Below are positions 42,637 to 54,759 of a stretch of 64,000 nucleotides of DNA, in pieces (within the stretch, counting starts at the first letter, position 1; each line of letters begins with the position of its first letter). Under the pieces are notes generated by a model, which worked only from the letters and a program-made list of their open reading frames with translations, ran no database searches and was not told the origin of the DNA. The DNA comes from Beroe forskalii (taxonomy: Eukaryota > Ctenophora > Nuda > Beroida > Beroidae). Where the stretch lies: contig WFMF01000316.1 in NCBI GenBank assembly GCA_011033025.1, positions 124,001 through 188,000 on the forward strand, written 5' to 3'. The position numbers were made by a program, and so were the translations under genes.

Positions 42637-45600
42637 GTCCTCCTGGACAGCGCGGTATTGGGTTTGGTGGATTCAACCTGAAGGCTAATGAAGAGCCAGA
42701 AGCACTGCCCTCCAACCCTGAATTCAGCAGAGATGAGGAAGCCTGCCTAAAACCCTAGAACCTTCCAGAAAACTTCCAAAACTCACTGAGGAAGAGTAAG
42801 TGTTGACAGTTGCCCTTTCCTCTAAAGCTCTAAAGCTGGTGTTCTGAGATTTATACTTGTATTATTCTCATTGTTATCAAGATCATTTTTGAAATGAAAA
42901 TTGCCTATGACTGATGACACCGAAAACGTTGATAAAAAGGTTGTCCCCCATTTTCATGACATAGCTCGCTGTATTGATAGCATTCCTCTTCACAAATCAC
43001 AGCTACGAGGAGGTTAGGCAGTATGAGAGAAGCCAGCAAAGGCGTCGTCGCTCCAGATCCAGATCACGCAGCCCTCGACGAAGACGGAGCAGATCACCAC
43101 GGAGCAGATCACCAAGAAGCAGATCACCAAGGAGCAGATCTCCTAGGCGACGATCCCGGTCTCCAAGGAGACGATCCAGATCTCCGAGACGCAGAAGTAG
43201 GGACAGATCTGTTTGAGGTTTCCTTATTCCGCGTTTAACATTCTAGCTCAATCCTCCATTACATCGGTCTTCGTAACTAAAATAGGTTTTACGCGATAAA
43301 TCATGGACCGAGATCTGAACACTGCACAATTGATTTTAATTTAGTATTAAATCTCAATAATAAAGTACACCTAGGAAAATAATCAATTATCAAACCCCTT
43401 GAACCCCTTGTCGCAGATCACGGTCTCCTCGATCATCACGGTCTCCCAGGCAGACATATGTGGCCTCCTCTCTCACCCCCTCCCAGAAGATCCCCGGAAC
43501 ACCACCATGCCAGCAGCTGGAGCAGGAGGAGAACACACGGCTACAACGAGCAAGGCACAGCCAGGAGAACCTTCACAGAATCAGCACCCGTCAGTGCAGA
43601 GAAGAGGACTTTCTCTGAGGCACCGCCCAGACCATCGAATTACAGTGATAGGGGTGGAAGTGAAAGGAGTGGGAGTGAGGGAGGTGGAAGGAGTGGGAGA
43701 GGGAGTATGTTGGATTCATTCCAAGATGATGAGCTGCTGGAATATGCTGAACGGCAAGCCAAGGAAGAAGATGAAGAAGACGAAGACGATCCACTGGATG
43801 CCTTTATGGCTGGTATCGAGGTAAATTTTACCATGTGACACTTTTCAGAATGTTGAAGCAAAAGTAAAATCTCGAAACAAAATTCAAAGTCACAAAACTT
43901 GTTGATAATAAGTAGTTCTGTTACTCCGGTTTCCGCAGACCTTGATGAATTTGACATTTCAATTCAGACACAAATAAAGAAGCAAGATGAAAAGAAGAAA
44001 GTAGAAGATGAACAACCTGAAGATAATAAACAACAGAAGTAAGTTCTTTGCGTTTTACGCCTGTACTCTTGGACTATGGACTGAGTTTAGCTAGAAAGTT
44101 TCTAAAATGAGTGATGAATTATTAGAACTAAGCGATACTGTAAATTTTGGAGTCTTTTTAGAAAGCGAGATAGTGAATGGTTTTAGGGGTCTAGTTAGAG
44201 TTCATCTCGTAGATAGAGGTTCATCTCTCGTAGATAGAGGTTCATCGTAGATGAATGTAAGAGGGTGCCAGCTAGAGGGTTGCCGAATATATTCCCAGTA
44301 TTCGAAACTTGGGTTCGATATTCCGAATATTCAAGTATTCCGGTCGGATCAGATATTTTTGATATTCGCCCTGATTCGATATTCGTATAATATTCGATAT
44401 TTCGATATTCGATATTCGAAAGTTTCGAATATCCAGGGTATTCAACATTCGATATTCAGTATTCGGTATTCGCTCGAGCGAATACCGAATATCGAATATC
44501 GAATATAACATAACTAACTATTCGATATTCCGGTATTCGATATTCCAGTCAACAAATCGAACCTCTTCAACTCTTCGAATACTTGGAATTTCACTATTCG
44601 ATATTCGATTGATCGAATATCGAATCATCGAATATCGAATACTTGGAATTTTACTATTCGATATTCGATATTCGATATTCGATCGAGCGAATATCTAATC
44701 ATCGAATATCGAATAGTAGCGAATATTTTCGAATATATTCGAAAATATTCGAAAATAATCGAATGTATTCGAATATATTCGAATATATTCGAAAATATTC
44801 GGTATTCGAATATCCGAATAGTGAAATTCAAGTATTCGATATTCGAAAGATTCGATATTCGCTCAATCGAATATCAGATATCGAATATCGAATACTTCTT
44901 CGAATATCATGATATTCAGAAACTTTCGAATATCGAATATCGAATATCGAATACTGAGCGAATATCGAATCTTATCGAATATCATGATATTCGAAACTTT
45001 CGAATACCGAATATCGAATACCGAATAGCTAGCGAATATCGAATCGCATCAATATCCCAAATATTCGAAACTTTCGAATATCGAATATCGAATATCGAAT
45101 ACTGAGCGAATATCGAATAGTTTCGAGCTATCATGATATTCGAACAACTTCGAATATCGAATATCGAATACCTATTTTTGATATTCGATGATTCGATATT
45201 CGAAGATCGAATATCGAATATTTCGAATATCGAATATTTGCCCGATTCGGTAACCCTAGTGCCAGCAGACAGGTTGTCAAAGAGGTACTGTAAAGTTGTC
45301 AAGGAGGTGCCAGGTTGTCTGGGAGGTACCAGGTTTTCAAGGAGGTGCCAGATTGTCAAGGAGGTGCCAGGCTGACCAGGAGGTGCCAGGTTTTCAAGGA
45401 GGTGCCAGGTTGTCAAGGAGGTTGCAGGTTGTCAAGGAGGTGCCAGGTTGTCAAGAAGGTGCCAGGTTGTCAAGGAGGTGCCAGGTTGTCAAGGAGGTGC
45501 CAGGTTGTCAAGGTGCCAGGTTGTCAAGGAGGTGTCAGGTTGTTGGGACATATTGAGCGTTTTGTTCCTCAGGGGACAGCGATGTGACATTGATGCTGAT

Positions 45601-48600
45601 GACGACCAGGTACCATTGCTACACATGATATTTTGATTGCTTCATTGCACACAATGATTTCGTTGGTTCTTCATACGCCGGGATGCTTATTATATACTTC
45701 TTGCTTTACTTTCTTATACACGTATAGAATTAATTTTTGAAATAGTTCTGTTTGAAGGTACCCTCGTAGCTCACCACCCCTAACTACAACTCAACTCCGC
45801 ACCCCCAGGAGTCGTATTTCAAGGCAATGGAAGAGAACCCTAACTTCGTGGCTCCAGAGGAAGAAGACGATATGGAGGTGGATTACGATGCAGATGGGAA
45901 CCCCATATACACCCCCAAGAAGAAGGTATGCCAGTACTATTTAATTACTTATCAGACTGCTTGGTTATATTGCAAAAGAGTATCGATTGAGCGATTGATT
46001 ATCAAGACAATTTCTATACGGCCGCCATTGAAAATGGTGAAGATGAGGACTAGGAGCAATTGGTTCCTGAGTGTTTTGACACAGCCCCTCTGAATGATGA
46101 CGAACTCGCTTCAGATCATTGTGCCGCTTGATCCCATAGACCACTCGGAGATCACATATCCGGCATTTGGAAAGGACTTCTACAAGGAGCACGGTGATAT
46201 AGAGAAACTCAACGCTCTCGAAGTTGTGGAGTTGCGGAACAAACTTGGGTTACGAGTATCTGGGTTCAACCCGCCCAAACCTGTGTCCAGCTTTGCTCAC
46301 TTTGGTTTCGACTCCCACCATGGCATGCCATTAGGAAACAGGAGTATACTAAGCCGACACCAATCCAGGCGCAGGTAATGCGACAATTCAGGAAATCGTT
46401 GTTGAATTTGAGAAATATCCACGTGAATTGACCCCTTCAAATTTAATTGTGATATTATGATAAAAACGGTCCCGGGTCGGTAAACGCAGCTTTAATCATA
46501 CATTCACTTTATGATGTACAGTTATCAAGTTGTAAATCCTCTTCCCCTATCCAATGACCCTAACTCCCACCCAGGCTATCCCAGCTGCTATGGCAGGTCG
46601 TGATGTGATCGGCATTGCCCGGACTGGGTCCGGTAAAACGGCTGCCTACGTGTGGCCCATGATCCCCCACATAATGGACCAGGAGGAGTTGGGGCCGGGA
46701 AACGGCCCTATTGCCCTCGTGCTGGCCCCCACCCGGGAACTCTGCATCCAGATCCACCAGGAGTGCAGGAAGTTCAGCAAGGCCTTCAAGCTGAGGGTCG
46801 TGTGCGCGTACGGGGGTGGCAACATGTACGAACAGGAGAAGGCCCTCACGGCGCAGTGCGAGATTGTGGTGGCTACACCTGTGAGTTACTATTAAAGCAG
46901 GAGTGTGTCATTACGTGGAGGGAGGGGGCTCTGAAATTAGCTCAATTTGGAGGGTTTCATGTTTCAATCACAGAATGGCATGGAGAGTTTTGGCAATTTG
47001 ACATCCTTGGTTGCAATGATTATATGAATTCACCTGCCTGAAGTCACACACACTCAAGCTCGGTTAGCTGAAAATTAAAATGAACAGCCGAGCGTTGCAA
47101 TGAAAATGTAAGTCTGTTAGGCATCCCCGATTCTTAACTCCTTGAAATGAAAGCAATGGCAATCCCCTAATCACCGCAGGGTCGTCTGATAGACCACATC
47201 AAGCGGAAGAAGGTGCTCATGACTCGGGTCACTTACCTCGTGTTAGACGAGTGTGACCGGATGTTCGACCTCGGCTTCGAACCCCAAGTTAACTCAATCG
47301 TACAGAGGTGTCGCCCAGACAGACAGATCTTACTCTTCAGTGCCACCATGAGGAATAAGATCAATAGACTCTGTCGACGCGTCTTAGAAAGTAAGTGGAT
47401 ATCAAAGCTTGGGGGAGGGGGATTGGGGAAGCGACTTGGATAAACCCCGGATGGATATCTAAAATCGGTAAAAGGGTGGTTTAATTTTTCGGGGTCTACA
47501 AATCCCGAGACCTACAAATCCCGACTTAGATGGTATATTTACAGCCTTTTTTGAGAAATGGTACCATTTAACACATGCTTTTATAGATTCTAAGTGAGTA
47601 ACCTCCCTCTTTCAAGCCCCACTCCCTCCCCAGGTCCTATCCACATCCAGGAGCAGTTTGGGGCAGGGTCCGCTAACCAGGACGTTACTCAGATCACGTA
47701 CACTTACTCCTCTCCCGAGGACAAGTTCCGGTGGCTGCAGACCCGCCTCGTGGAGTTCACCTCCTCGGGCAGTGTCCTCGTGTTCGTGACGAGGAAGGTG
47801 AGATTGTGTGTCCTCGTGTTCGTGACGAGGAAGGTGAGATTGTGTGTCCTCGTGTTCGTAACGAGGAAGGTGAGATCGTGTGTCCTCGTGTTTGTCACGA
47901 GGAAGGTGAGATTGTGTGTTCTCGTGTTCGTAACGAGGAAGGTGAGATCGTGTGTCCTCGTGTTCGTAACGAGGAAGGTGAGATCGTGCTGAATTTCTCG
48001 TTACCTTCGGGTTGGCCTTAGAGTCACCAACAAAAATCGATGAGAGAAGCTACAAAGTCCGTCCGGTCCGTTAGCTTTTTCACTACCTTAGGAGGTCTAT
48101 TTATATGGGTCGAAATTGCGGTGTTTGAAATTTTGGTAGGTTGAAAATATGGGGATTTTTTTCAAAAATCCCCAAATTTCACCCACCAAATAAAATTGGG
48201 TGATTTTTCTAACTTTTTGCAGACAAATGAAAGATTTTTTGCGGAAAACAATGGAAAAATAGATTAATTCTAATATTACAAATCGAATTCTTGATCGTCT
48301 TCCTGAGCCTCTGCTTCATTAATTACTGTTCTGAATTTCAATTGTTTTAACCATTTGACTTTGACTAAATTATCTGTAACTATCTGAAAATTATCTCTGA
48401 AACGATATTGTACTGTTTTAGTACAGATAGCTTAAGAAATTTCGAAAGCGGGTTGAATTAAATCGGGGAGTAAAATTGTGGCGGGCAAAATTTTGGTAGG
48501 TTAAAAATATGGGGATTTTTTCGAAAAATCCCCAAATTACAACCTTTATAAATAGACCTCCTAAGGTATTTAAAAGACATTAAGTCCGTTAACTATAAAG

Positions 48601-50450
48601 TGCGTTAGCTGTTAAGACATAAAGTCCGTTAACTATAAAGTGCGTTAGCTATAAAGAACCCACCAGCTATAAAGTCTGTTAGCTATTAAGAAATAAAGTC
48701 CGCGTACCCTAGGTGAACAGCGAGGAGCTAGCCGCCAAGTTGCGGAGGTGTGACTACGAGCTGGGGCTCCTGCACGGGGACATGTCACAGTACGAGAGGA
48801 ATGACATCATTACCAGCTTCAAGAAACAGGAGTTCAGAATACTCGTCGCTACTGACGTCGCCGGTAAGGGATATGTGGTCGGAATTGCGGAAAAGTTTTT
48901 CGCATTAAATTAGTAAATGTGTGTGTTCAGAGTGGAGTGGTGCGCAACATGTAAGTTCTACAGTTAATTATCAGTCTATTATTATCATCAATATTTTAGA
49001 TTTAACTATCATTCGACCACTCTTCTTTTCGATCTAAGGAGCCACACACACTCGCGATGATAGCTTGGCTCCAAAAGCGGTCAAATAATTTGGCATTTGC
49101 CTTTAATATATCCTCCTCATATCATATAACACATCATTCCAACTTTCCAAAGCGCGAGGTCTGGATATCAAGGAGATCAGGACAGTAGTTAACTACGACG
49201 TGGCACGTGACATTGACACTCACACGCACCGCGTGGGAAGGACAGGGAGAGCCGGGGAGAAGGGAACAGCGTACACCCTCCTCACTAAATCAGATGTGCA
49301 GTTCACGGGGGAGCTCGTCAAGCACCTGGTAAGCAGGGGGGTATGAGTGGTATGTGTCTTGTGTTGAATGTGTATTATGTGGTATGTTTCTCTGTTATTC
49401 ATATTTTGTGGGGTATTGATCAAGTGATAAGTGTTTAGCAAGTGGAGTATTGAAATTGAACTGGTGCTGCATGCATTCGATCATTTGACAGCATCTGATT
49501 TCCTGGAGATGGCATCTCAGGAAGTGCCCAATGATGTGCTATCTCTCGCCATGATGGATCCCAACTTCAAGAAAGGTCGTGGTAACCCCAGGAAAGGTTT
49601 TGGCAGGAGTGATGAGAAGCTCCGACCTGGTCTCGGAGGTCCTGGTTTAGGATCTGGCAGTGGACCATCTTCGGTAATTAATGGATGTTTAGTCCTAATT
49701 TCAACAGAATACCGTGAAGAAATTTGCTTTTTATTACTTGAATTCGAAGAATTATTGAATAACCTTTTCCTTTAATTTTCTCCTGTCCATCATTTCACTC
49801 CCACCCAGGCACCAGCGCCGATCTCGGAGGGACCCATGTCTGCGAGGCAGAAGTTCGGGGGCATGAACGCTCTGGGGGGTTCAGGGACCAGGGCCAGCGA
49901 GCTGAAGAACGCAATGAAATCTAACTACATGTCCAGGTTTTCTAAAGCGAGTGATTCCATTGCCAAAACATTCCAACCTGAAAGCAAGACGTTCGCTAAA
50001 CCGTCAGGGAGTTTATACGCCGGCTTCACCAAAGCTTCAGCTCCTGCCCCAAGTTTGTTTATAAGTGTGTTAATCAGTTATTATACCTTGGATGACAGTG
50101 TGTCAACTGTCACTGCTCACTGTTGTGATCGAAAAAGCGTATTGATTTCTGTAGTTGTTAGCGTATTATATAGGAATAGTCACATCATGAAACATTTTGC
50201 TATTTTACCCACCCCAAATAACAGACTCGTGTGTGTTTCAAAACCTGCGATGCCTCTCGTAACACCGCCAGTAAATGCCGCTTTCAAGGCACCCTTACCG
50301 CCTGGGCCACCTCCCAAGACCCAACCTTCACCCCAATCTAATCTCCATCCTATGGGACCACCTAGCCTCCCTCCCATGCCCCCGCCTCCTAATCCATCAA
50401 TGCCTCCGCCGAGCAGCTCAAACAAAACCAAGAAGAGTCGGTGGAACTGA
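42637..50450 (+). CDS. DDX42: DDX42 RNA helicase, copy B (5' truncated and damaged, 3' complete)
   Basis: Second direct copy. Exons by correspondence: 42637-42795 (no start codon, internal deletion), from 43013 (donor lost, AG|GTAAGT became AGATCTG), 43417-43820, 43849 to about 44,039 (one-base deletion), 45573-45609, 45809-45925, 46115-46374 (net one-base loss), 46575-46880, 47180-47390, 47634-47797, 48713-48863, 49153-49328, about 49509-49673, and 49809-50450. The last stretch stays open through a possible intron ending near 50,223. Motifs: [23 protein letters not shown] (IV), [24 protein letters not shown] (V, completed across a junction), [10 protein letters not shown] (VI). The C-terminus is Pro-rich and ends NKTKKSRWN, matching human KRKKSRWDS. 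The 5' half is pseudogene-like; from exon 8 on it is intact. The RS exon has one more SPRSR unit than copy A. Confidence 0.85.
44273..45258. mobile_element. hAT-like MITE filled with an AT-rich palindromic satellite
   Basis: 986 bp inserted in DDX42 copy B, between exons 4 and 5. Perfect 8-bp target duplication GTGCCAGC (44265-44272 and 45259-45266); copy A has the single empty site at 39253-39260. Termini TAGAGGGTTGCCGAAT and, complemented at the other end, TAGGGTTACCGAAT. An 8-bp target and TAGGG-type ends fit hAT. The interior is a dense array of ATTCGATATTCGAATATCG-like units in both orientations. No transposase. Confidence 0.9.
45267..45545. repeat. Intronic minisatellite, DDX42 copy B
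   Basis: Array of GGTGCCAGGTTGTCAAGGA units homologous to 39,261-39,530, with different unit number and order. It follows directly after the right target duplication of the hAT-like insertion. Confidence 0.92.
47773..47990 (+). repeat. 36-bp minisatellite repeating a 5' splice donor
   Basis: Six copies at exact 36-bp spacing. Each contains the coding end of exon 10 (motif [10 protein letters not shown]) followed by AAG|GTGAGA. The potential donors fall after 47797, 47833, 47869, 47905, 47941 and 47977. The array stays open in the helicase frame, each unit adding twelve residues of the form VR(L/S)CVLVFVTRK. Confidence 0.92.
48081..48568. mobile_element. MITE in DDX42 copy B
   Basis: Copy of the 42,051-42,532 element, with the same 21-bp termini starting TACCTTAGGAGGTCTATTTA. 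It is followed to about 48,710 by a short tandem repeat of AAAGTCCGTTAACTAT and AAAGTGCGTTAGCT phrases that leads up to exon 11. Confidence 0.85.
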
Positions 50451-51418
50451 GATACTGTTTGAGAGAGACGTTACTCTTGAAGTTTCATGGCTTTATGTTA
50501 TTTATACGCTATTGTACATTGCGTAATAAGACATATCCATGACTCATATCAGTTTCATTGATACGTGTTTACTTTTGAAACTTGACAGCAAAGTTTATCC
50601 ACGAATCAAGTGGTTTATTTTCTTATCATTATAGCTTCCCTTTACACTATTGCAACACTGTGTTTCATTCTGACCTTGTCCTTGTATGTTATAATTTACA
50701 ATTTATTGTTCGCTCAAATTTCAAATGATCTCAGCAAGCATCGCTAAATACAAATTGCAAGACAAAGTACAGTTTACATATCACATAATTTAATTCGTCT
50801 ATATTTATAATTACATGTTTTAAGATGTAACATTTACTACCGTTGTGCACAAGTGGCAATAGTTATTCCATAAATTTGAGTCAACCCTTGATTAATATGA
50901 TTTAAAGCTATACGATTTATGATATGCATCAGTCATCTTCAACATGAAGAACCGGGAATAAACGTTGCAAAAACATAATTTGTATCACTAAGAGAACTTT
51001 CAGCGGAGCCCGAAATGTAAGTAGCTTTAGTGGCAAATTCGAATTTTTCGTTGTATTGTTTGTGAGGCGCAATGCATTTCTTGAATGACATCCACTTATT
51101 GTTTTCGAAAATATGCGCGTTCCCACGCCGCGCGCGTGGGAATATTTTGATATTTCTAGGGAATTTTGGACAGTGATTGAAGATGGCTGGTGAATCGGAC
51201 ATTTCTGATTCTTGAACGCGTGAATCTTCAGCTAAATGAATCACACTGTTTCCCAAGTGTATGCTGTGAGTTAATATCTTGTGTCACCGTATTGCAGAGT
51301 CGTACCTTTACAACTTCATACTTAAAACCTGGATCGCCTGAATAACATAGAATCATATTAAATCAGTATCATTGACTCTCAATGTGTATCCAATCAGGCT
51401 GCCTATGGTAATTAAGGC
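50451..51418. other. Intergenic, no gene seen
   Basis: AT-rich spacer between DDX42 and the first F-box gene. A short CpG-rich palindrome (CCCACGCCGCGCGCGTGGG) is at about 51,122-51,140. Nothing else recognised. Confidence 0.5.
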
Positions 51419-52390
51419 ATGAAAAGACTCAGTGACTATCTCCCCGGTTTTCATGATGATTTGGATAAGAAGAAAAAACCTCGTTCTGCAGATCTTCGAC
51501 AGGAAAAACGTTTAACTAGGTCAGAGGCCATGAAATTAGCCGAAGAAGAACGTGTAAGACTTGAAAACATGCCTCGAGTAGCGGAAGACTTTGGCCACAC
51601 TATTTTCCCAAATGAAATTTGGAATAGAATCTTGGTATTCCTGTCGATGCAAGATTTAAGAGAACTGACCCTAACTTGTCAGACTCTTAGACTGATAGCA
51701 AATGAAATACTGTGGCATAGTCCTTCATTCAAACGTCCAATGCGAGCTCATGAGTTTGAAACTCTCAAACATTTACCCATCAGAAAGCTACACACCTACA
51801 ATCTTCACCTGAAAGGGAAACGAACGGCTGGTGAATGGTTTGTTGAGATTTTTCAAGAAATGCCTCTCTTGCAGGAACTTGTGGTGTGTAACGATGGCAG
51901 ATCCTCCAACGACATCACAATGGAGACTCTTCAAGTTATCGCCCCGTATGTAACTAAAATAACCACGGGAGCCATTGTTTGCAAAGATCGGACCGAGTTT
52001 GCGAAACAAATTGCAGAGATTGATTTCCCGAAGTTGGGGAGTGTTTTGATCTTCGACAAAGTATTGCGTCATCATGACACTCGATATCACTGCTCCTTTG
52101 ACACCAAGATTAGATTCAAGCTGGAAGATTTACAGCTCATAAATCACATGCCAGTAACGGTTGTAAGTACTGTGGAATTGCAGCCAGATATTGAGTTGGC
52201 TGAATTTGATGACAATTTTCCTGGTCGCCGAATTCAATCTTTATCCTATCCACAGATGGCGTTCCTCTTACAGATGAAATCCCTAAAGAAAGTGTACTGG
52301 AAGCAGTTTTTCTATATCAACTCGTTTGAAAGATCAATTTTGAAGGAACTGGAGGATAAGCCCGGAGTTCGATTGATAAAATTGTTTTAA
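51419..52390 (+). CDS. F-box protein, paralogue 1
   Basis: Intronless 323-codon protein. F-box proteins are substrate adaptors of SCF-type cullin-1 ubiquitin ligases. The F-box lies at about residues 60-105: FPNEIWNRILVFLSMQDLRE, then LTCQTLRLIANEILW. A basic N-terminus (KRLTRSEAMKLAEEERVRL) precedes it. After it come weak leucine-rich-like stretches (LQELVVCNDG, LQVIAPYVTKITTGAI), but no WD40 or Kelch repeats. It is the most divergent of three neighbouring paralogues. I do not recognise a named orthologue; the substrate is unknown. Confidence 0.82.
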   Translation: MKRLSDYLPGFHDDLDKKKKPRSADLRQEKRLTRSEAMKLAEEERVRLENMPRVAEDFGHTIFPNEIWNRILVFLSMQDLRELTLTCQTLRLIANEILWHSPSFKRPMRAHEFETLKHLPIRKLHTYNLHLKGKRTAGEWFVEIFQEMPLLQELVVCNDGRSSNDITMETLQVIAPYVTKITTGAIVCKDRTEFAKQIAEIDFPKLGSVLIFDKVLRHHDTRYHCSFDTKIRFKLEDLQLINHMPVTVVSTVELQPDIELAEFDDNFPGRRIQSLSYPQMAFLLQMKSLKKVYWKQFFYINSFERSILKELEDKPGVRLIKLF

Positions 52391-53679
52391 AGGCCCCTGT
52401 CACCTATATGATCCTCTGAATGAAAGTAAATGTCAGAGATGACCCGCAATCCTGCTTCAGAAAAGTAAAAAACGATTAAAACTTGATTTGACATTTTATT
52501 GATACTAAGCTAAACGGATGCAATGTTGCAACCATGATTGTTTTGCAGAATTTGCGACAGCAGCCGTAATACTTATCGGGTAATTTTAACTTGTTTTATA
52601 TTATTAGATTTATTAAATTTAGTGGTGTTCACAGCATTGCTTTCTTACTCCGGTGTCATGACATGATCAGATCTGCGAATGTTCGACGGGCAATTCAAAT
52701 TATAGATACGCGCGATTCTTATTGGTTAAAACTTAAACTCAATGGATTTGAAATATGTCGGGCTTTTTATTGGTTTGTAAGCTGAAAAGTCGAAAGTGAC
52801 AGGACAAAAAGCTGGTAACAAGGGCTGGGCAAAGATTATCCATACCTTCATACTTGCATTATATATTTCCAATTTTCAAGAGGGACGAGGAAGAGATAGT
52901 TATTGAAGAAAAAGCTGGCCGAATATGGGCTATAAGACAATTCTCGGTTCTTTTATCTTTAGATTCTGTTTTTCGACCTACTTTGAAGTTGCTTTCGACC
53001 TACCAGCAAACACACGATTAACGTGATCAATTTTCAGATTGCTCTACTACAAAAAGATATAAACGTCGGAGTAAAACTAATATGATATTTGATATTTTAC
53101 TTGTTTGAATGATTTTGGTGCTATGACCGAATCAAATGACCTTATCCATTATCCAACTCCCAGACGCTAACCTTTATTCTATTGTTTGATGTTTTAAATT
53201 CTAATCGGCATAATTGTTGCCCCACCCCAGGAATGGATACATTTTTTGTTTTGGTGTCGAAATACTACAATAATTAATCTGAGAAATGGTTGTCTGAAAT
53301 CGTCATTGATCACTGTATTAAAGGCTTAAAGTATTGAGTTTGAATTTGGGGTTTGAAAACAAAATTCATTTAAATTGTTTTATGCGTTTTTATAGTATAC
53401 TTGTTTAACGAATTTTCAATTTTAAGTCAGTTTATTTTATATTGGATAATTCAATACTGCTTTCATTTTCTGTAAATTTGAGCAAAGCCAGTCGTCTCTT
53501 CAATCAATTAGGAATATGAATACACAAAGTAAAATAATTAATTGATCGATGAAGATTATGATTTTCAAAAATTGCGTACATCATTTTATGCCGGTGTCTC
53601 AGAGTCTCAGTTTTCCAATTATTCACTGATTACCTAATTTTCTAGTATGGCGGTATCTTAATCAAATTTGAGGCAGGCA
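52391..53679. other. Intergenic, no gene seen
   Basis: AT-rich spacer between F-box paralogues 1 and 2. No further gene copy or element recognised. Confidence 0.5.
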
Positions 53680-54759
53680 ATGGTGCAAAGTAACAGGAAA
53701 AGACGCTGCACCTCTGCTTCTGATGACAGTATATCCAGGCAGGCAATGGTGCCAAGTAACAGGAAAAGACGATGCACCTCCGCTTCTGATGACAGTGACT
53801 GGGAGCCGCATAGAACTGTTGCCCAGCCTCCAGAGTCCCAACCAGAAAAACGTGTCACTCGGTCACATACCAGGAAACTATCAGAGGATGAAAAAGCAAA
53901 ACTCATGCCCCGAGTTGCAGAAGACTTTGGTCACACTGTGTTCCCAAATGAAATTTGGAATGAAATAATGTCCTTCTTATCAATTAAAGACCTAAGAGAG
54001 CTGACCCTAACTTGTCAGACTCTCAGACTGATAGCCAATGAAATATTGTGGTATAGTCCTTCATTCAAACATCCTCTGAGAGCTGAAGATCTTGAAAGCC
54101 TGAAATATCTTCCTATCCAAATACTTCACACCTATGATCTGCAAATAAGAAAGAAACCTAAATTGTTCGCCAAGATTTTTCAGGAAATGCCAAGCTTGAA
54201 GGAACTTAAAGTGTGCAATAATGGTTATTCTTGCAACAATATCTCAATGGCAAAACTGAAAATCATCGCCCCATTCGTTACTAAAATAACGACAGGAGGA
54301 ATCGCTTGCCATGATAGGACCGAATTCGTGGAACAAATTACGAAGATTGATTTTCCTAAGTTGGAGAGTGTTTCAATCCTTGACAAAGTCACACAAAGAA
54401 TTCATTGGTTTGGAACACACGCGTCTCACAGAAAGCGTCAATTCACGCTGGGAGATCTCCAGGTTATGAATGGCATGCCAATAGCAGTCGTTAAATGTGA
54501 TCAACTTCGACCTGACATAGAGTTTGACGGGGGTTATGCTTGGTGGCGTTCAGTTCGGTGGTTGTCCTTTCCACAGTTCGAGTTCTTTTTCCAGATGAAG
54601 AGCTTGAGAAAAGTAATCGTAGCAGGGTGGACTTGTGATGAAGTTTCTAAGTTTTGGGATATTCCTCGGTTGAAGAAATTGCGGATCGAAAACGGGGTAG
54701 AGCTGATGCCTTCACGATATTGTGGCAAAATCCTCAGGCGAGCTGTGCTGAGGGGTTGA
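53680..54759 (+). CDS. F-box protein, paralogue 2
   Basis: Intronless, 359 codons from the ATG at 53680. F-box FPNEIWNEIMSFLSIKDLRE then LTCQTLRLIANEILWYSPSF. The N-terminus contains a 66-bp direct duplication encoding two copies of a segment with SNRKRRCTSASDD; paralogue 3 has one. A basic stretch, EKRVTRSHTRKLSEDEK, follows. The body is very similar to paralogue 3 until the last third, where the two diverge. Intact frame. No second domain recognised after the F-box apart from leucine-rich-like strands (LKELKVCNNG, KIIAPFVTKITTG). Confidence 0.83.
   Translation: MVQSNRKRRCTSASDDSISRQAMVPSNRKRRCTSASDDSDWEPHRTVAQPPESQPEKRVTRSHTRKLSEDEKAKLMPRVAEDFGHTVFPNEIWNEIMSFLSIKDLRELTLTCQTLRLIANEILWYSPSFKHPLRAEDLESLKYLPIQILHTYDLQIRKKPKLFAKIFQEMPSLKELKVCNNGYSCNNISMAKLKIIAPFVTKITTGGIACHDRTEFVEQITKIDFPKLESVSILDKVTQRIHWFGTHASHRKRQFTLGDLQVMNGMPIAVVKCDQLRPDIEFDGGYAWWRSVRWLSFPQFEFFFQMKSLRKVIVAGWTCDEVSKFWDIPRLKKLRIENGVELMPSRYCGKILRRAVLRG

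Noticed and set aside
44251-45105. Several frames made of [11 protein letters not shown]-like repeats on both strands
   Set aside because: Translation of the palindromic ATTCGATATTCGAAT satellite inside the hAT-like element, not a protein.
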